DNA of 64,000 nt from Chryseobacterium gleum (lineage in GTDB: Bacteria > Bacteroidota > Bacteroidia > Flavobacteriales_D > Crocinitomicaceae), in NCBI GenBank assembly GCA_945888625.1, contig CAMDAH010000010.1, positions 1 through 64,000 of the forward strand, written 5' to 3'. Shown here piece after piece: positions 18,105-27,102 of this stretch. The notes beneath the pieces are model-generated. The model was not told where the DNA came from. It ran no database searches and saw nothing but the letters and a program-made list of their open reading frames with translations. The translations under genes and the position numbers were made by a program. Each line of letters begins with the position of its first letter. Positions within the stretch are counted from its first letter, which is position 1.

Positions 18105-20006
18105 TTACATTTTTTCAGGGGCTTCAATTCCCAATAAAAAAAGCCCACTACTAATTACTTTTGCAATATTCGCACACAAAATTAGTCGTCCAGCTTTAAT
18201 CTCTTTGTTTGTTTCAATTAAAATAGGCGAAGTTTGATAAAAATGACCAAACTTTTTTGCTAGTTCAAAAAGATAGTTTGCCAAAATTGCAGGTGAATAA
18301 CTTGTGGCTGCCTCCTGGATAATCGAAGGGTACACAGAAAGCCATTTAACCAACTCCGTATCTTCTTTTTGAAATTCAAAAGGAAGTAGTAGCCATTCAT
18401 TTTCTGTCTGCCCCTTTTTCAACAATGAACATATCCTTGCATGTGCATATTGAATAAAAGGACCTGTATTACCATTTAGATCAACCGATTCTTCAGGATT
18501 AAATAACATACGTTTTTTAGGATCAACCTTTAGTAAATAGTATTTTAAACCACCCAAACCAATTTGATTAAATAAGTTATCGCGTAATTCACTTGTCATC
18601 CCTTCAAGGTGCCCTCTTTCTTTGGTTAATTCAGTCGCTTTTTCAATAACCTCATCAATCAAATCATCCGCATCTACCACAGTTCCTTCGCGAGACTTCA
18701 TTTTACCACTCGGTAAATCTACCATACCATAAGAAAGGTGAAAGCAATTTTTCGCCCATGAGTAACCGAGTTTTTGTAGAATTAGAAATAACACTTTGAA
18801 GTGATAATCTTGTTCGTTACCAACCGTATACACCATGCCTTCGAGTGAAGGGTAATCAGAAAAACGATCAATAGCGGTGCCAATATCTTGGGTAATATAA
18901 ACCGCTGTTCCATCAGACCGCAACACGATCTTTTCATCTAAGCCTTCCGCGGTAAGATCAATCCAAACGGAACCATCGTCTTTTTTAAAAAACACGCCTG
19001 AGCGCAAGCCCTCCACGATAACATCTTTTCCTAATAAATACGTTTCTGATTCGTAGTACAATTTATCAAAATCAACCCCCATTTTTTGGTAAGTAAGCTC
19101 AAAACCGGCATAAACCCAATTATTCATAGTGGTCCAAAGCAAATAGGTTTGAGGATCACGGGCCTCCCATTTAACCAACATATCTTTTGCTTCACGCAAT
19201 AAGGTCGTTTCGTTTTTCGCTAAATCCTTAATTTTATCATGAATGGCTTGCTGCGCCTTCTCCTCTTTTCCGATTAGGGCTTCTTGAAATTTCTTATAAG
19301 CATCCACTACCACATTTGAAAAACCATCAAATACGCCATTTTCCCATTGGTAAATAATTTCATTGGCTTCTGCATTAAATCGTTTATCAAACTCAACGTA
19401 ATATTTCCCAACTAACTTATCGCCTTTTAATCCGGTATTAGCAGGGGTTTCACGCTCGCCTTTTGAATTTAAAGGTGAGAATTTCTCCCAAGCCAACATA
19501 CTTTTACAAATATGTATACCACGATCATTAATCACTTGTGTTTTAATCACTTCATGCCCAGCGGCTTTTAAGATTTCAGCTAAAGAATACCCCAAAAATA
19601 TATTTCGAAGATGACCTAAATGAAGTGGTTTATTAGTGTTTGGCGAAGAATATTCCACCATAACCGTGGATTTACTGTTGGGCTTTACCCTCCCAAATGC
19701 CTTATCTTCATTTATTTCTTGGAGTTTAGTAAACCAATATGAATTTGAAAAAGTAATGTTTAAAAAACCATTAATAACCTCAAAACAAGCTACTTCACTG
19801 CACCTTGAAGCAATGAATTCCCCGATCTTTTCCCCTGCAAGTTGAGGAGATGTTTGCATTAATTTAGCAAAAGGAAAAACGAGCAAAGTTGTATCGCCTT
19901 GCACCTCTTTTCTCGTGGTTTGAAACTGTAGTTCGTTTTCGGAAATGACTACATTAAATAAATGCAAGGAATTATCAAGAATAATTTCTTTGATTTTACT
20001 TTCCAT
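18105..20006 (-). CDS. argS: Arginyl-tRNA synthetase
   Basis: ArgS charges tRNA-Arg with arginine in the cytoplasm. The 633-residue class I synthetase has the N-terminal additional domain (residues 1-110), the HIGH-type motif HLGHLRN (near 132) preceded by EYSSPNTNKPL, and the tRNA-binding alpha-helical domain at the C-terminus ending in GIEAPEKM. The loop MKSREGTVVDADDL stands where other synthetases have KMSKS, as is usual for ArgS. Its ATG overlaps the stop of the arginase gene by one base (TAATG), so the two are translationally coupled. The pairing puts the enzyme that uses arginine for translation beside the one that degrades it. Confidence 0.96.
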   Translation of the reverse strand: MESKIKEIILDNSLHLFNVVISENELQFQTTRKEVQGDTTLLVFPFAKLMQTSPQLAGEKIGEFIASRCSEVACFEVINGFLNITFSNSYWFTKLQEINEDKAFGRVKPNSKSTVMVEYSSPNTNKPLHLGHLRNIFLGYSLAEILKAAGHEVIKTQVINDRGIHICKSMLAWEKFSPLNSKGERETPANTGLKGDKLVGKYYVEFDKRFNAEANEIIYQWENGVFDGFSNVVVDAYKKFQEALIGKEEKAQQAIHDKIKDLAKNETTLLREAKDMLVKWEARDPQTYLLWTTMNNWVYAGFELTYQKMGVDFDKLYYESETYLLGKDVIVEGLRSGVFFKKDDGSVWIDLTAEGLDEKIVLRSDGTAVYITQDIGTAIDRFSDYPSLEGMVYTVGNEQDYHFKVLFLILQKLGYSWAKNCFHLSYGMVDLPSGKMKSREGTVVDADDLIDEVIEKATELTKERGHLEGMTSELRDNLFNQIGLGGLKYYLLKVDPKKRMLFNPEESVDLNGNTGPFIQYAHARICSLLKKGQTENEWLLLPFEFQKEDTELVKWLSVYPSIIQEAATSYSPAILANYLFELAKKFGHFYQTSPILIETNKEIKAGRLILCANIAKVISSGLFLLGIEAPEKM

Positions 20007-20950
20007 TAAATTTTATTTTCCATTACAGATACCACATTTTTGATAAGATCAAAAGCGACTTCAGCCATTTTATTTTTTTTATCATCTAAACAGGGATTTA
20101 CCTCCACCATTTCAAACGCAACAACATTCGGCAGTTTTATCATTTCAGTCAAAATATGATTCGATTCTAAAATAGACAAGCCATTTGGCACGGGTGTTCC
20201 CGTGCCAAGAGACGTTTCAGATGGATCCATTGCGTCAACATCAAAAGAAATGTAGAAGGCATCATATGTTGAAAATTTTAACTTTAGCGCAAGTACCAAA
20301 TTGTCTATTCCCATGGATCGCATTTCTTGAACAGTATAATTTTTTATTCCCAATTTTTGAATCAAGGCGTCCTCTTCGGGTTCAGTATCGCGGACACCAA
20401 TAAAAATCAAGTCTTCAGCATGGATAGAATTACTCTTTAATTGATTCCAATAGGATTCCGTTTCAGAATCAACCTCATTTTTTTTACATTCGATATTGTC
20501 GACCCCAAGAACCGTGGCCAATGGCATACCATGAATATTCCCTGATGGAGTGGTAAATGGCGTGTGTAAATCAGCATGCGCATCAATCCACAATACCCCA
20601 AGTTTTTTCTCAGGAAATAGCTTCTTTATCCCACTAATTGTTCCACCTGCCGAGGCATGGTCACCCGAAATAATAAATGGAAACTGATTGTTACTGTGCT
20701 GGCGAAAAATTTCTTCCTCAACGGCCTTAAAAACCTTTAACATCCCATCGATTCGCTTTGCCTTTCGAAAAGGAGACGGACTATCTAAGTAAAAATTAAA
20801 ATCGCTTAGAATAAGCGGAACGTATTTATGAAAAAAAGAACTGTTTTGGTCCCTTGCAACAGAAACAATCGCTGCAGGACCGAGCGAAGCGCCTCTTGTA
20901 CCTGCACCTATTTCTGATGGATTAAATATAAATTGAATTTCTAAAGACAT
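20006..20950 (-). CDS. rocF: Arginase-family ureohydrolase, probably arginase
   Basis: The 314-residue protein belongs to the manganese ureohydrolases. It shows all metal-binding motifs: SGDHASAGG (near 96), DAHADLHTP (near 123), SGNIHGMP and SFDVDAMDP (near 228). The SGNIHGMP segment is the form seen in true arginases rather than agmatinases, so hydrolysis of arginine to ornithine and urea is the best guess; formimidoylglutamase or another amidine is less likely. It is the first gene of a two-gene unit with argS. A TAACTTTA near-match to the -7 consensus precedes it at about 20980. Confidence 0.85.
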   Translation of the reverse strand: MSLEIQFIFNPSEIGAGTRGASLGPAAIVSVARDQNSSFFHKYVPLILSDFNFYLDSPSPFRKAKRIDGMLKVFKAVEEEIFRQHSNNQFPFIISGDHASAGGTISGIKKLFPEKKLGVLWIDAHADLHTPFTTPSGNIHGMPLATVLGVDNIECKKNEVDSETESYWNQLKSNSIHAEDLIFIGVRDTEPEEDALIQKLGIKNYTVQEMRSMGIDNLVLALKLKFSTYDAFYISFDVDAMDPSETSLGTGTPVPNGLSILESNHILTEMIKLPNVVAFEMVEVNPCLDDKKNKMAEVAFDLIKNVVSVMENKI

Positions 20951-21037
20951 AAAGTATTGCTTTTCATAGCGCTGTAAAGTTACGGATTTTACAGGAAAAA
21001 AAACAGAAATTGGTCCCTAGTATCAACTACTTTTAAC

Positions 21038-21045
21038 TACATTTG
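21038..21045 (+). promoter_or_regulatory. -7 box of the tRNA-Ala transcript
   Basis: TACATTTG fully matches TAnnTTTG. It is 23 bases before the tRNA-like fragment and 74 bases before mature tRNA-Ala, so the fragment would be part of the precursor's 5' leader. The nearest TTG upstream (21010) is spaced about 25 bases, a little long. Confidence 0.5.
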
Positions 21046-21068
21046 TATTTCATTTCAAAAATAAAGTT

Positions 21069-21119
21069 GGGGTTGTAGCTCATCCGCCTAGGCGGAGGCT
21101 AGTGTGTGATAATTGACAT
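21069..21119 (+). pseudogene. tRNA-like 5' fragment interrupted by a palindrome
   Basis: GGGGTTGTAGCTCA at 21069-21082 matches the first 14 bases of the adjacent tRNA-Ala with one change. GGCTAG and GTG from the right half of the D arm follow, but the D-loop GTT is replaced by the perfect 14-base palindrome TCCGCCTAGGCGGA (21083-21096). No anticodon stem, T arm or 3' acceptor strand remains before the real tRNA begins at 21120. It looks like a decayed partial tRNA duplicate carrying a palindromic insertion. Confidence 0.6.
21083..21096. repeat. Perfect 14-base palindrome inside the tRNA-like fragment
   Basis: TCCGCCTAGGCGGA is its own reverse complement and strikingly GC-rich against its surroundings. 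I saw no second copy in the window. It could be a small palindromic repeat element that entered the D-loop of a tRNA copy. Confidence 0.65.
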
Positions 21120-21193
21120 GGGGATGTAGCTCAGTTGGCTAGAGTGCTTGACTGGCAGTCAAGAGGTCGTGGGTTCGAATCCCATCTTCTCCA
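21120..21193 (+). tRNA. tRNA-Ala (anticodon GGC)
   Basis: The 74 bases fold as a complete cloverleaf. The D stem is GCTC/GAGT and the anticodon stem CTTGA/TCAAG closes a loop holding GGC at 21154-21156. The variable loop is AGGTC, and the T arm GTGGG/CCCAT contains TTCGAAT. The acceptor stem carries the alanine identity pair G3-U70. One acceptor pair is a U-U mismatch (positions 6 and 67). The 3' CCA is not encoded. GCC alanine codons would be read. Confidence 0.93.
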
Positions 21194-21197
21194 CATT

Positions 21198-21217
21198 TGC
21201 CTCACGAAAGTGGGGCA
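21198..21217 (+). terminator. Probable terminator hairpin after tRNA-Ala
   Basis: An 8-base stem (TGCCTCAC with GTGGGGCA, one G-T pair) closes a GAAA tetraloop 4 bases after the tRNA. The following TTCTATAT is a poor U tract, so it might instead be a processing signal. Confidence 0.5.
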
Positions 21218-21276
21218 TTCTATATCAAGCAATATAAATACGAAAAGATTTAAAATCGTATTATTCTCAGAATAAT

Positions 21277-21284
21277 TAACTTTG
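21277..21284 (+). promoter_or_regulatory. -7 box abutting the start of the secreted protein gene
   Basis: TAACTTTG is a full TAnnTTTG match and ends 3 bases before ATG 21288. Transcription starting at the usual distance would give almost no leader. Confidence 0.45.
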
Positions 21285-21287
21285 AGG

Positions 21288-21911
21288 ATGCAAAAACTAG
21301 CAATCATTCTATTCTCAATACTTTCATTGAGCTGTTTTTCTCAGAAAAATAAAGCAGCGTTTAGCGGAGAATTACTTTACAACATTGAAAAATTAAGCCC
21401 TGCAGATTCAACACCTTCAAAGATGCTGATTTATGCAAAAGATAGTTTATTAAAGGTTATTAATTTTTCGTCTATTTTGGGCAAACAAGAAATGATTAAA
21501 CACCTTCGTTTAGAACGCTCTTATGTATTGGTTACTACAACTAAAGGGAAATTTGCCATTAAAAATAAGGCGAATAGTACAGCCGATACCCTAAGCTACT
21601 CGTATAAAAAGAAGTTTGGATCAAAAAGAATCGCTGGAATTCGGGCAAAGCGTCTTGAAGTGAGTCTGAAAGGTGTGGATAAAAAATTTATATTTTACTA
21701 CACGCCCAAAATAAATGCGAAATATGGAGCTGCTTACCAAAATTTACCCGGTTTAGTGCTAGAATACTTCGTTGCCACAGATAAAGGACTATTTAAATAC
21801 ATAATTGAAGATATTAGTTTCAACGAACCCCCTCTTTCGCTATTTATGATTCCTGATGACTTTAAAAAAGTAAGCTTGGAAGAATTCGTGGAAGCGGTTT
21901 CCAATCCCTAA
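21288..21911 (+). CDS. Secreted protein of unknown function, possibly GLPGLI-like
   Basis: The 207-residue product has a signal peptide (MQKLAIILFSILSLSCFSQ) that could be cut by signal peptidase I or, through LSC, lipidated. The mature part is a beta-rich domain with many lysines. The segment YQNLPGLVLEYFV (about residues 150-162) resembles the GLPGL-containing signature of the GLPGLI family of Bacteroidota exported proteins; this is a weak match. ATG 21288 is chosen over an in-frame TTG two codons upstream because the TTG is part of the -7 box. It lies 110 bases before ftsK. Function is unknown. Confidence 0.7.
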   Translation: MQKLAIILFSILSLSCFSQKNKAAFSGELLYNIEKLSPADSTPSKMLIYAKDSLLKVINFSSILGKQEMIKHLRLERSYVLVTTTKGKFAIKNKANSTADTLSYSYKKKFGSKRIAGIRAKRLEVSLKGVDKKFIFYYTPKINAKYGAAYQNLPGLVLEYFVATDKGLFKYIIEDISFNEPPLSLFMIPDDFKKVSLEEFVEAVSNP

Positions 21912-22021
21912 GTTTAGGTGATTTGACATCGACATTAACTAACAAAAGATTGTTTATAGATAACTTTTCCCACTAATATCCGAGTAGCTTCATTTACTAT
22001 CTTCGTAAAATAGTTAAAAAT

Positions 22022-24520
22022 ATGGGAGATAACCAATATATTCCGAAAGAAAAGGAAAATCCTGAAGGTGAAACCCCTAAAGGAAAGTCAAGGGATACAG
22101 CGAAAAAAAAAGTTGTAGGAAATGAAAAAAAAGAAGCTGTTATTAACGCCAAAAGCATTCGGACTGTATTTGGAGTAGGATTAATACTATTTTCATTGTT
22201 TTTGTGCGTTGCCTACGTTTCCTACTTCTTTACGTGGCAAGTAGATCAAGATTCAATCCTAAGTTCGAATTTTTTTGACTATATCTTCAATAGCAATATA
22301 CCAGCACCAAAAAACTGGCTAGGAAAATTAGGTGCTTGGATGGCGCATTACCTCATTTTTGGGACTTTTGGAATCACCTCTATCGGCATTTGTTTATTGT
22401 TGTTTTTACTCGGTTTCAAAATACTCTTTAATGTTTATTTATTACCAATCAAAAAAACGCTTTCAATTACGCTTTCATTCATGGTTTGGGGTTCATTACT
22501 GCTGGGTTATTTTTCTTATTATGTCAATTTTCTCGGCGGCACATTTGGTTTCTATTCCAACCAATGGCTGATTTCAACAATTGGAAACATAGGCGACATC
22601 GCTTTAATTCTAGCGCTATTATATATTATTACAACATTGCTTTTTAATCCTGACTATGCCAAATTATTCTCGTTTGCTATTCTTAAAAAAACCAATGTGC
22701 CTAACAGTGATGAATCACAAGCAATTGTTGACGAACAGGATAATCATTACAACCCGGGTGATTTACATGTCGTTAATTCAATTAAAGACAATGAAATAGA
22801 AAAAGAAAAAGTTTCTAAAGCCATCCATTTTGACGAGCACGACAACGAATCGGAATTAGTTGATTTTAAGTCAGAAGCAGCTAATGAAGATGATGACTTT
22901 GAAATTGAGCGACCAGTAGGAGAGGAACAAATTATATCTGCGCCAATTAAAAGTCCCGAGAAAGAGGATGAAGCCGGTTCAATTGCTGATCAATTAGTGG
23001 CTGAATTTGGTGTTTATGATCCAACTAAAGATCTTGATGGGTACTTGCTGCCCCCAATTGATTTATTGAAGGAATATGGCGTAAATATCAACTCGGTTAG
23101 CAAAGAAGAATTAGAGGGCAATAAAAACAAGATAGTTGAGACCCTCCAGAATTACAAAATTGACATCGCTAAAATCAAAGCAACTGTTGGTCCAACCGTT
23201 ACCCTCTACGAAATTATTCCCGCTCCCGGTGTTCGGATATCTAAAATAAAAAATCTTGAAGATGATATTGCCTTGAGCTTAAGTGCACTTGGGATTCGAA
23301 TTATTGCACCAATTCCCGGAAAAGGTACAATAGGTATTGAGGTTCCCAACCTAAATCCAGAACTAGTTAGCATGAGGTCTCTAATCGCCTCTGAAAAATT
23401 CCAAAATTTTGATGCAGAATTACCAATTGTTTTGGGTAAAACGATTACCAATGAAACTTATGTGTTCGACTTAACGAGGTTGCCACATCTTCTCGTTGCA
23501 GGTTCAACAGGTCAAGGTAAGTCAGTTGGCTTGAATGCCATTTTAATCTCCTTATTATATAGAAAGCACCCCGCCCAAGTAAAATTTGTTCTAGTTGACC
23601 CCAAAAAAGTAGAACTTACGCTTTACAACAAAATCGAACGTCACTATTTGGCAAAACTACCGGGTAACGAAGATGCTATTATTACAGACACCTCAAAAGT
23701 AGTGCATACGCTCAACTCGCTATGCATTGAAATGGATGATCGTTACGAATTACTCAAAATCGCGGAAGTACGCACCATCAAAGAATACAACGTTAAATTT
23801 ATTGGCAGGCGCTTAAATCCAGAAAAAGGACACCGTTACCTTCCTTATATCGTAGTGTTAATTGACGAATTTGCCGACCTAATAATGACGGCAGGAAAAG
23901 AAGTAGAACATCCAATTGCACGAATAGCACAGTTAGCACGCGCAATTGGTATACACTTAATTGTAGCCACACAAAGACCATCCGTAAACGTCATAACGGG
24001 TATGATAAAAGCAAACTTCCCCGCACGAATGGCATTTAGAGTACTTTCAAAAATCGACTCGCGAACAATTCTCGATACCTCAGGAGCAGATCAATTGATA
24101 GGACGTGGAGATATGCTTATTACCACAGGGTCCGACATGATAAGACTCCAATGCGGATTTGTTGATACACCAGAAGTAGAAGGTGTTTGTAATTTTATAG
24201 GTAGTCAACGCGCTTATCCCGAAGCATTAATTTTACCCGAATACATTCCCGATGGTGCCGAAGGTTCAGCTGACCTTGATATGAATGAAATTGATGCGAT
24301 GTTTGTGGAATCAGCACGCATTGTTGTCATAAATCAACAGGGATCGGCAAGTTTACTACAACGAAAGCTAAAATTAGGCTACAACCGTGCAGGAAGAATT
24401 GTTGATCAATTAGAAGGAATGGGCATTATTGGCCCTTTTCAAGGAAGTAAAGCACGTGAAGTTTTATACAGTGATATTGAATCGCTGGATGAATTATTGC
24501 GCAGTAAAGGGCTCCTGTAA
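22022..24520 (+). CDS. ftsK: DNA translocase FtsK/SpoIIIE
   Basis: FtsK is a hexameric ATP-driven pump at the division septum that clears and aligns chromosome termini for dimer resolution. The 832 residues comprise a charged cytoplasmic N-terminus, four transmembrane helices (about residues 45-205), an acidic linker (about 225-320), and the RecA-like motor. The motor has Walker A AGSTGQGKS near 493 and Walker B VVLIDEFADL near 615. A C-terminal gamma winged-helix domain (LLQRKLKLGYNRAGRIVDQL) reads the orienting DNA sequences. The linker is short, as in other Bacteroidota. The gene appears monocistronic, with an imperfect -7 box (TATCTTCG) about 15 bases upstream. Confidence 0.96.
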   Translation: MGDNQYIPKEKENPEGETPKGKSRDTAKKKVVGNEKKEAVINAKSIRTVFGVGLILFSLFLCVAYVSYFFTWQVDQDSILSSNFFDYIFNSNIPAPKNWLGKLGAWMAHYLIFGTFGITSIGICLLLFLLGFKILFNVYLLPIKKTLSITLSFMVWGSLLLGYFSYYVNFLGGTFGFYSNQWLISTIGNIGDIALILALLYIITTLLFNPDYAKLFSFAILKKTNVPNSDESQAIVDEQDNHYNPGDLHVVNSIKDNEIEKEKVSKAIHFDEHDNESELVDFKSEAANEDDDFEIERPVGEEQIISAPIKSPEKEDEAGSIADQLVAEFGVYDPTKDLDGYLLPPIDLLKEYGVNINSVSKEELEGNKNKIVETLQNYKIDIAKIKATVGPTVTLYEIIPAPGVRISKIKNLEDDIALSLSALGIRIIAPIPGKGTIGIEVPNLNPELVSMRSLIASEKFQNFDAELPIVLGKTITNETYVFDLTRLPHLLVAGSTGQGKSVGLNAILISLLYRKHPAQVKFVLVDPKKVELTLYNKIERHYLAKLPGNEDAIITDTSKVVHTLNSLCIEMDDRYELLKIAEVRTIKEYNVKFIGRRLNPEKGHRYLPYIVVLIDEFADLIMTAGKEVEHPIARIAQLARAIGIHLIVATQRPSVNVITGMIKANFPARMAFRVLSKIDSRTILDTSGADQLIGRGDMLITTGSDMIRLQCGFVDTPEVEGVCNFIGSQRAYPEALILPEYIPDGAEGSADLDMNEIDAMFVESARIVVINQQGSASLLQRKLKLGYNRAGRIVDQLEGMGIIGPFQGSKAREVLYSDIESLDELLRSKGLL

Positions 24521-24563
24521 TGCTATGCTTTTCTCAAAGTTTTAATCCCATAACTAATTTAAT

Positions 24564-24571
24564 TAGCTTTG
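24564..24571 (+). promoter_or_regulatory. -7 box of the M14 peptidase promoter
   Basis: TAGCTTTG fully matches TAnnTTTG and ends 16 bases before ATG 24588. No clear -33 element is present. Confidence 0.5.
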
Positions 24572-24587
24572 TGGAAAATACAATCCG

Positions 24588-27002
24588 ATGAAATTCTTCT
24601 ATTTTTCGCTCTTTTTCTTTTTCTTTTTTAACGGAAAATCACAAACTGCATTCACGCCAGAAAACATACTAGGATACAAAATTGGTACGCGATTTACGCG
24701 GCACGAAAAAGTAGTTGGTTATTTTAGTAAACTGCAAAGTGCCTACCCCAAACAAGTAAAAATAATTCCATACGGTCAAACTAACGAACATCGAGAACTT
24801 TTTTTAACGATTATATCTTCCGAGGAGAATTTTAATCGAATCGAGGAAATAAGATCGACACACTTGGCCAATGAACCAACTGGTGACGTAGCAATAGTTT
24901 GGCTAAGTTACAACGTTCATGGAAATGAGAGTTCGGGAACAGAGGCAGCTATGCAAACTGCATTCGAACTTCTTTCCGTAAATAATGCTCTTTTGAAAAA
25001 TACCATTGTCATCATCGACCCTTGCCTAAATCCCGACGGCAGGGAACGTTATGTAAATTATTTTTACCAATACGGAACGACCCCTGTCAATTCGAATAGC
25101 ATCAGTGCAGACCACAACGAATCTTGGCCAGGTGGAAGGTTAAATCATTATTTATTCGATTTAAACAGAGATTGGGCATGGCTAACACAAGTTGAGTCTA
25201 AACAACGCATCAAAGTATATAACCGCTGGCTACCTCATGTTCATGTTGATTTTCACGAACAAGCCATTAATGAGCCGTATTATTTCCCCCCTGCTGCTGA
25301 ACCTTACCATGAGGTTATTACCAAATGGCAAAAAGAATTTCAGGTAAAAATTGGTAAAAATCATGCAAAATATTTTGACGCAGCTGGGTGGTTGTACTTT
25401 TCAAAAGAAACTTTTGACTTGCTATACCCAAGCTACGGAGATACATACCCAACATTTAACGGCGCTATTGGAATGACCTATGAACAAGGTGGAAGCGGAA
25501 GAGCAGGGCTTTCAGTGTTAACTAATAGTGGCGATACCTTAACCCTTGCGGAGCGAGTAAAACACCACGTCACCACCGGAATATCTACCATTGAGGTAAG
25601 TGCTGATGAAGCAAGTAAACTAACTAAAGAATACCAACAATTTGTAAAAAAGAAAAACTTTAAATACCAAAACTATATTTTAAGTGGGAATAGCCCCAAT
25701 TTAAGTGCCTTACTTAATTTAATGGATCAACACGAAATCGTCTATTATCATGCCCTACCTAACAAAATGTGTAAAGGATTTGACTTCTTCAATTCAAAGG
25801 ATGTTAATTATAAAATGACGGACGGCGATGTGGTGATTTCAACAAACCAAACCAAAGGCACGCTAGTTAATGTCCTATTTGAACCCAAAACAACCTTGTC
25901 AGACTCACTCACTTACGACATTACCGCATGGTCGCTCCCTTATGCATACGGAATAGCTACCATCGCCACTTCACAGCTAATTGAAGGTAAAACGTACGTC
26001 AAAAATACAAAGACTGTTAACGTAGACACCACAAACTATGCTTATTTATGTCGCTGGAATTCAATCTCATCCGCAAAATTTTTAAGTAAATTAATAGACA
26101 ATAAGGTAAACGTTTCATTTAGCGAATCGAGTTTTACAATAGAAGGTCAATCATATGAAAATGGAACATTAATTATGCTGAGAAGTCAAAATAAACTGAT
26201 GCAATTTGATGAACTAGTTAAAAAATATGCCTTGGAAGAAAATATGTCAATTACTTCTATTTTCTCAGGAATGGTTGAAAAGGGTTTTGATATGGGGTCA
26301 CCAATGGTTAAAAATATACCAAAGAAAAAAATTGCAGTGTTAATTGGAGAAGGAAATTCTTCTTTGTCAGTCGGTGAAATTTGGCATTTTTTCGAAAAAG
26401 AAATGAATCAAACCATTTATCTGCTGAAAAATGATGATTTATCTAGTTCATTAAGTGAAATCGGCGTACTACTGATACCAGAAGGCGACTATTTGCCAAA
26501 TGACGAAATACATTCATGGATTGAGAACGGTGGAAAATTAATTGTTTTGGGCAGTTCTGTTTCAAATTTTACAAATAGTGAATTCTATCATCTTGAAGAA
26601 GTCATAAATAAAATTGATTCGCTACAAGAAGAGGTAAGCTACGAAAACACGCAAAGAAGTGAACTAAGTAACACAGTTAACGGGGCAATTTACCGCTGTG
26701 AATTAGATTCCTCCAACCCACTTTGTTTTGGTGTTTCCGAACCGTATTTTACCCTGCGAACAAATCCGACGAATTATAAGTTAACCGATGGAAATGTAAT
26801 TAAAATTGCGAAAGAAAATGCACTAATAGCAGGATTTTCAGGAGTCAACGTGAAACAGAATCAACACAAAGCACTCACAGCTGGAGTCGAAACTGTAGGC
26901 AAGGGATGTGTCGTATATTTTGTCGATAATCCTCTGTTTCGTGGGTTTTGGCAAAATGGAAAATTACCTATTTTAAACGCAATTTATTTTTTAAACCAAT
27001 AA
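24588..27002 (+). CDS. Secreted M14-family zinc carboxypeptidase
   Basis: The 804-residue protein has a signal peptide (cut near residue 18, NGKSQ) and an M14 metallopeptidase domain over about residues 40-340. Zinc ligands are the His and Glu of VHGNESSG (near 111-114) and the His of VDFHEQA (near 223); the catalytic glutamate fits TYEQGGSG (near 298). The NPDGRERYVN segment is the substrate-binding arginine region. A second half of about 450 residues includes a Rossmann-like, glutamine-amidotransferase-type domain (KKKIAVLIGEG to IHSWIENGGKLIVLG), a layout found in large bacterial M14 proteins. No T9SS sorting domain is visible, so it is probably periplasmic or outer-membrane associated. 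Its substrate is unknown. Confidence 0.88.
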   Translation: MKFFYFSLFFFFFFNGKSQTAFTPENILGYKIGTRFTRHEKVVGYFSKLQSAYPKQVKIIPYGQTNEHRELFLTIISSEENFNRIEEIRSTHLANEPTGDVAIVWLSYNVHGNESSGTEAAMQTAFELLSVNNALLKNTIVIIDPCLNPDGRERYVNYFYQYGTTPVNSNSISADHNESWPGGRLNHYLFDLNRDWAWLTQVESKQRIKVYNRWLPHVHVDFHEQAINEPYYFPPAAEPYHEVITKWQKEFQVKIGKNHAKYFDAAGWLYFSKETFDLLYPSYGDTYPTFNGAIGMTYEQGGSGRAGLSVLTNSGDTLTLAERVKHHVTTGISTIEVSADEASKLTKEYQQFVKKKNFKYQNYILSGNSPNLSALLNLMDQHEIVYYHALPNKMCKGFDFFNSKDVNYKMTDGDVVISTNQTKGTLVNVLFEPKTTLSDSLTYDITAWSLPYAYGIATIATSQLIEGKTYVKNTKTVNVDTTNYAYLCRWNSISSAKFLSKLIDNKVNVSFSESSFTIEGQSYENGTLIMLRSQNKLMQFDELVKKYALEENMSITSIFSGMVEKGFDMGSPMVKNIPKKKIAVLIGEGNSSLSVGEIWHFFEKEMNQTIYLLKNDDLSSSLSEIGVLLIPEGDYLPNDEIHSWIENGGKLIVLGSSVSNFTNSEFYHLEEVINKIDSLQEEVSYENTQRSELSNTVNGAIYRCELDSSNPLCFGVSEPYFTLRTNPTNYKLTDGNVIKIAKENALIAGFSGVNVKQNQHKALTAGVETVGKGCVVYFVDNPLFRGFWQNGKLPILNAIYFLNQ

Positions 27003-27058
27003 TGCAATCCCACAAACCAATTTTATAGCAGGTAGCACCCTTTGTGTTTCAAAAAATG

Positions 27059-27066
27059 TATCTTTG
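27059..27066 (+). promoter_or_regulatory. -7 box of the FKBP lipoprotein promoter
   Basis: TATCTTTG fully matches TAnnTTTG; a TTTG at 27041 may act as the -33 element, although only 14 bases separate the two. The box lies 36 bases before ATG 27103, and an alternative TTG start at 27064 falls inside it. Confidence 0.5.
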
Positions 27067-27102
27067 TATCGGTACGTAAAATCGAAAAAACAAAATCAAA
27101 CA

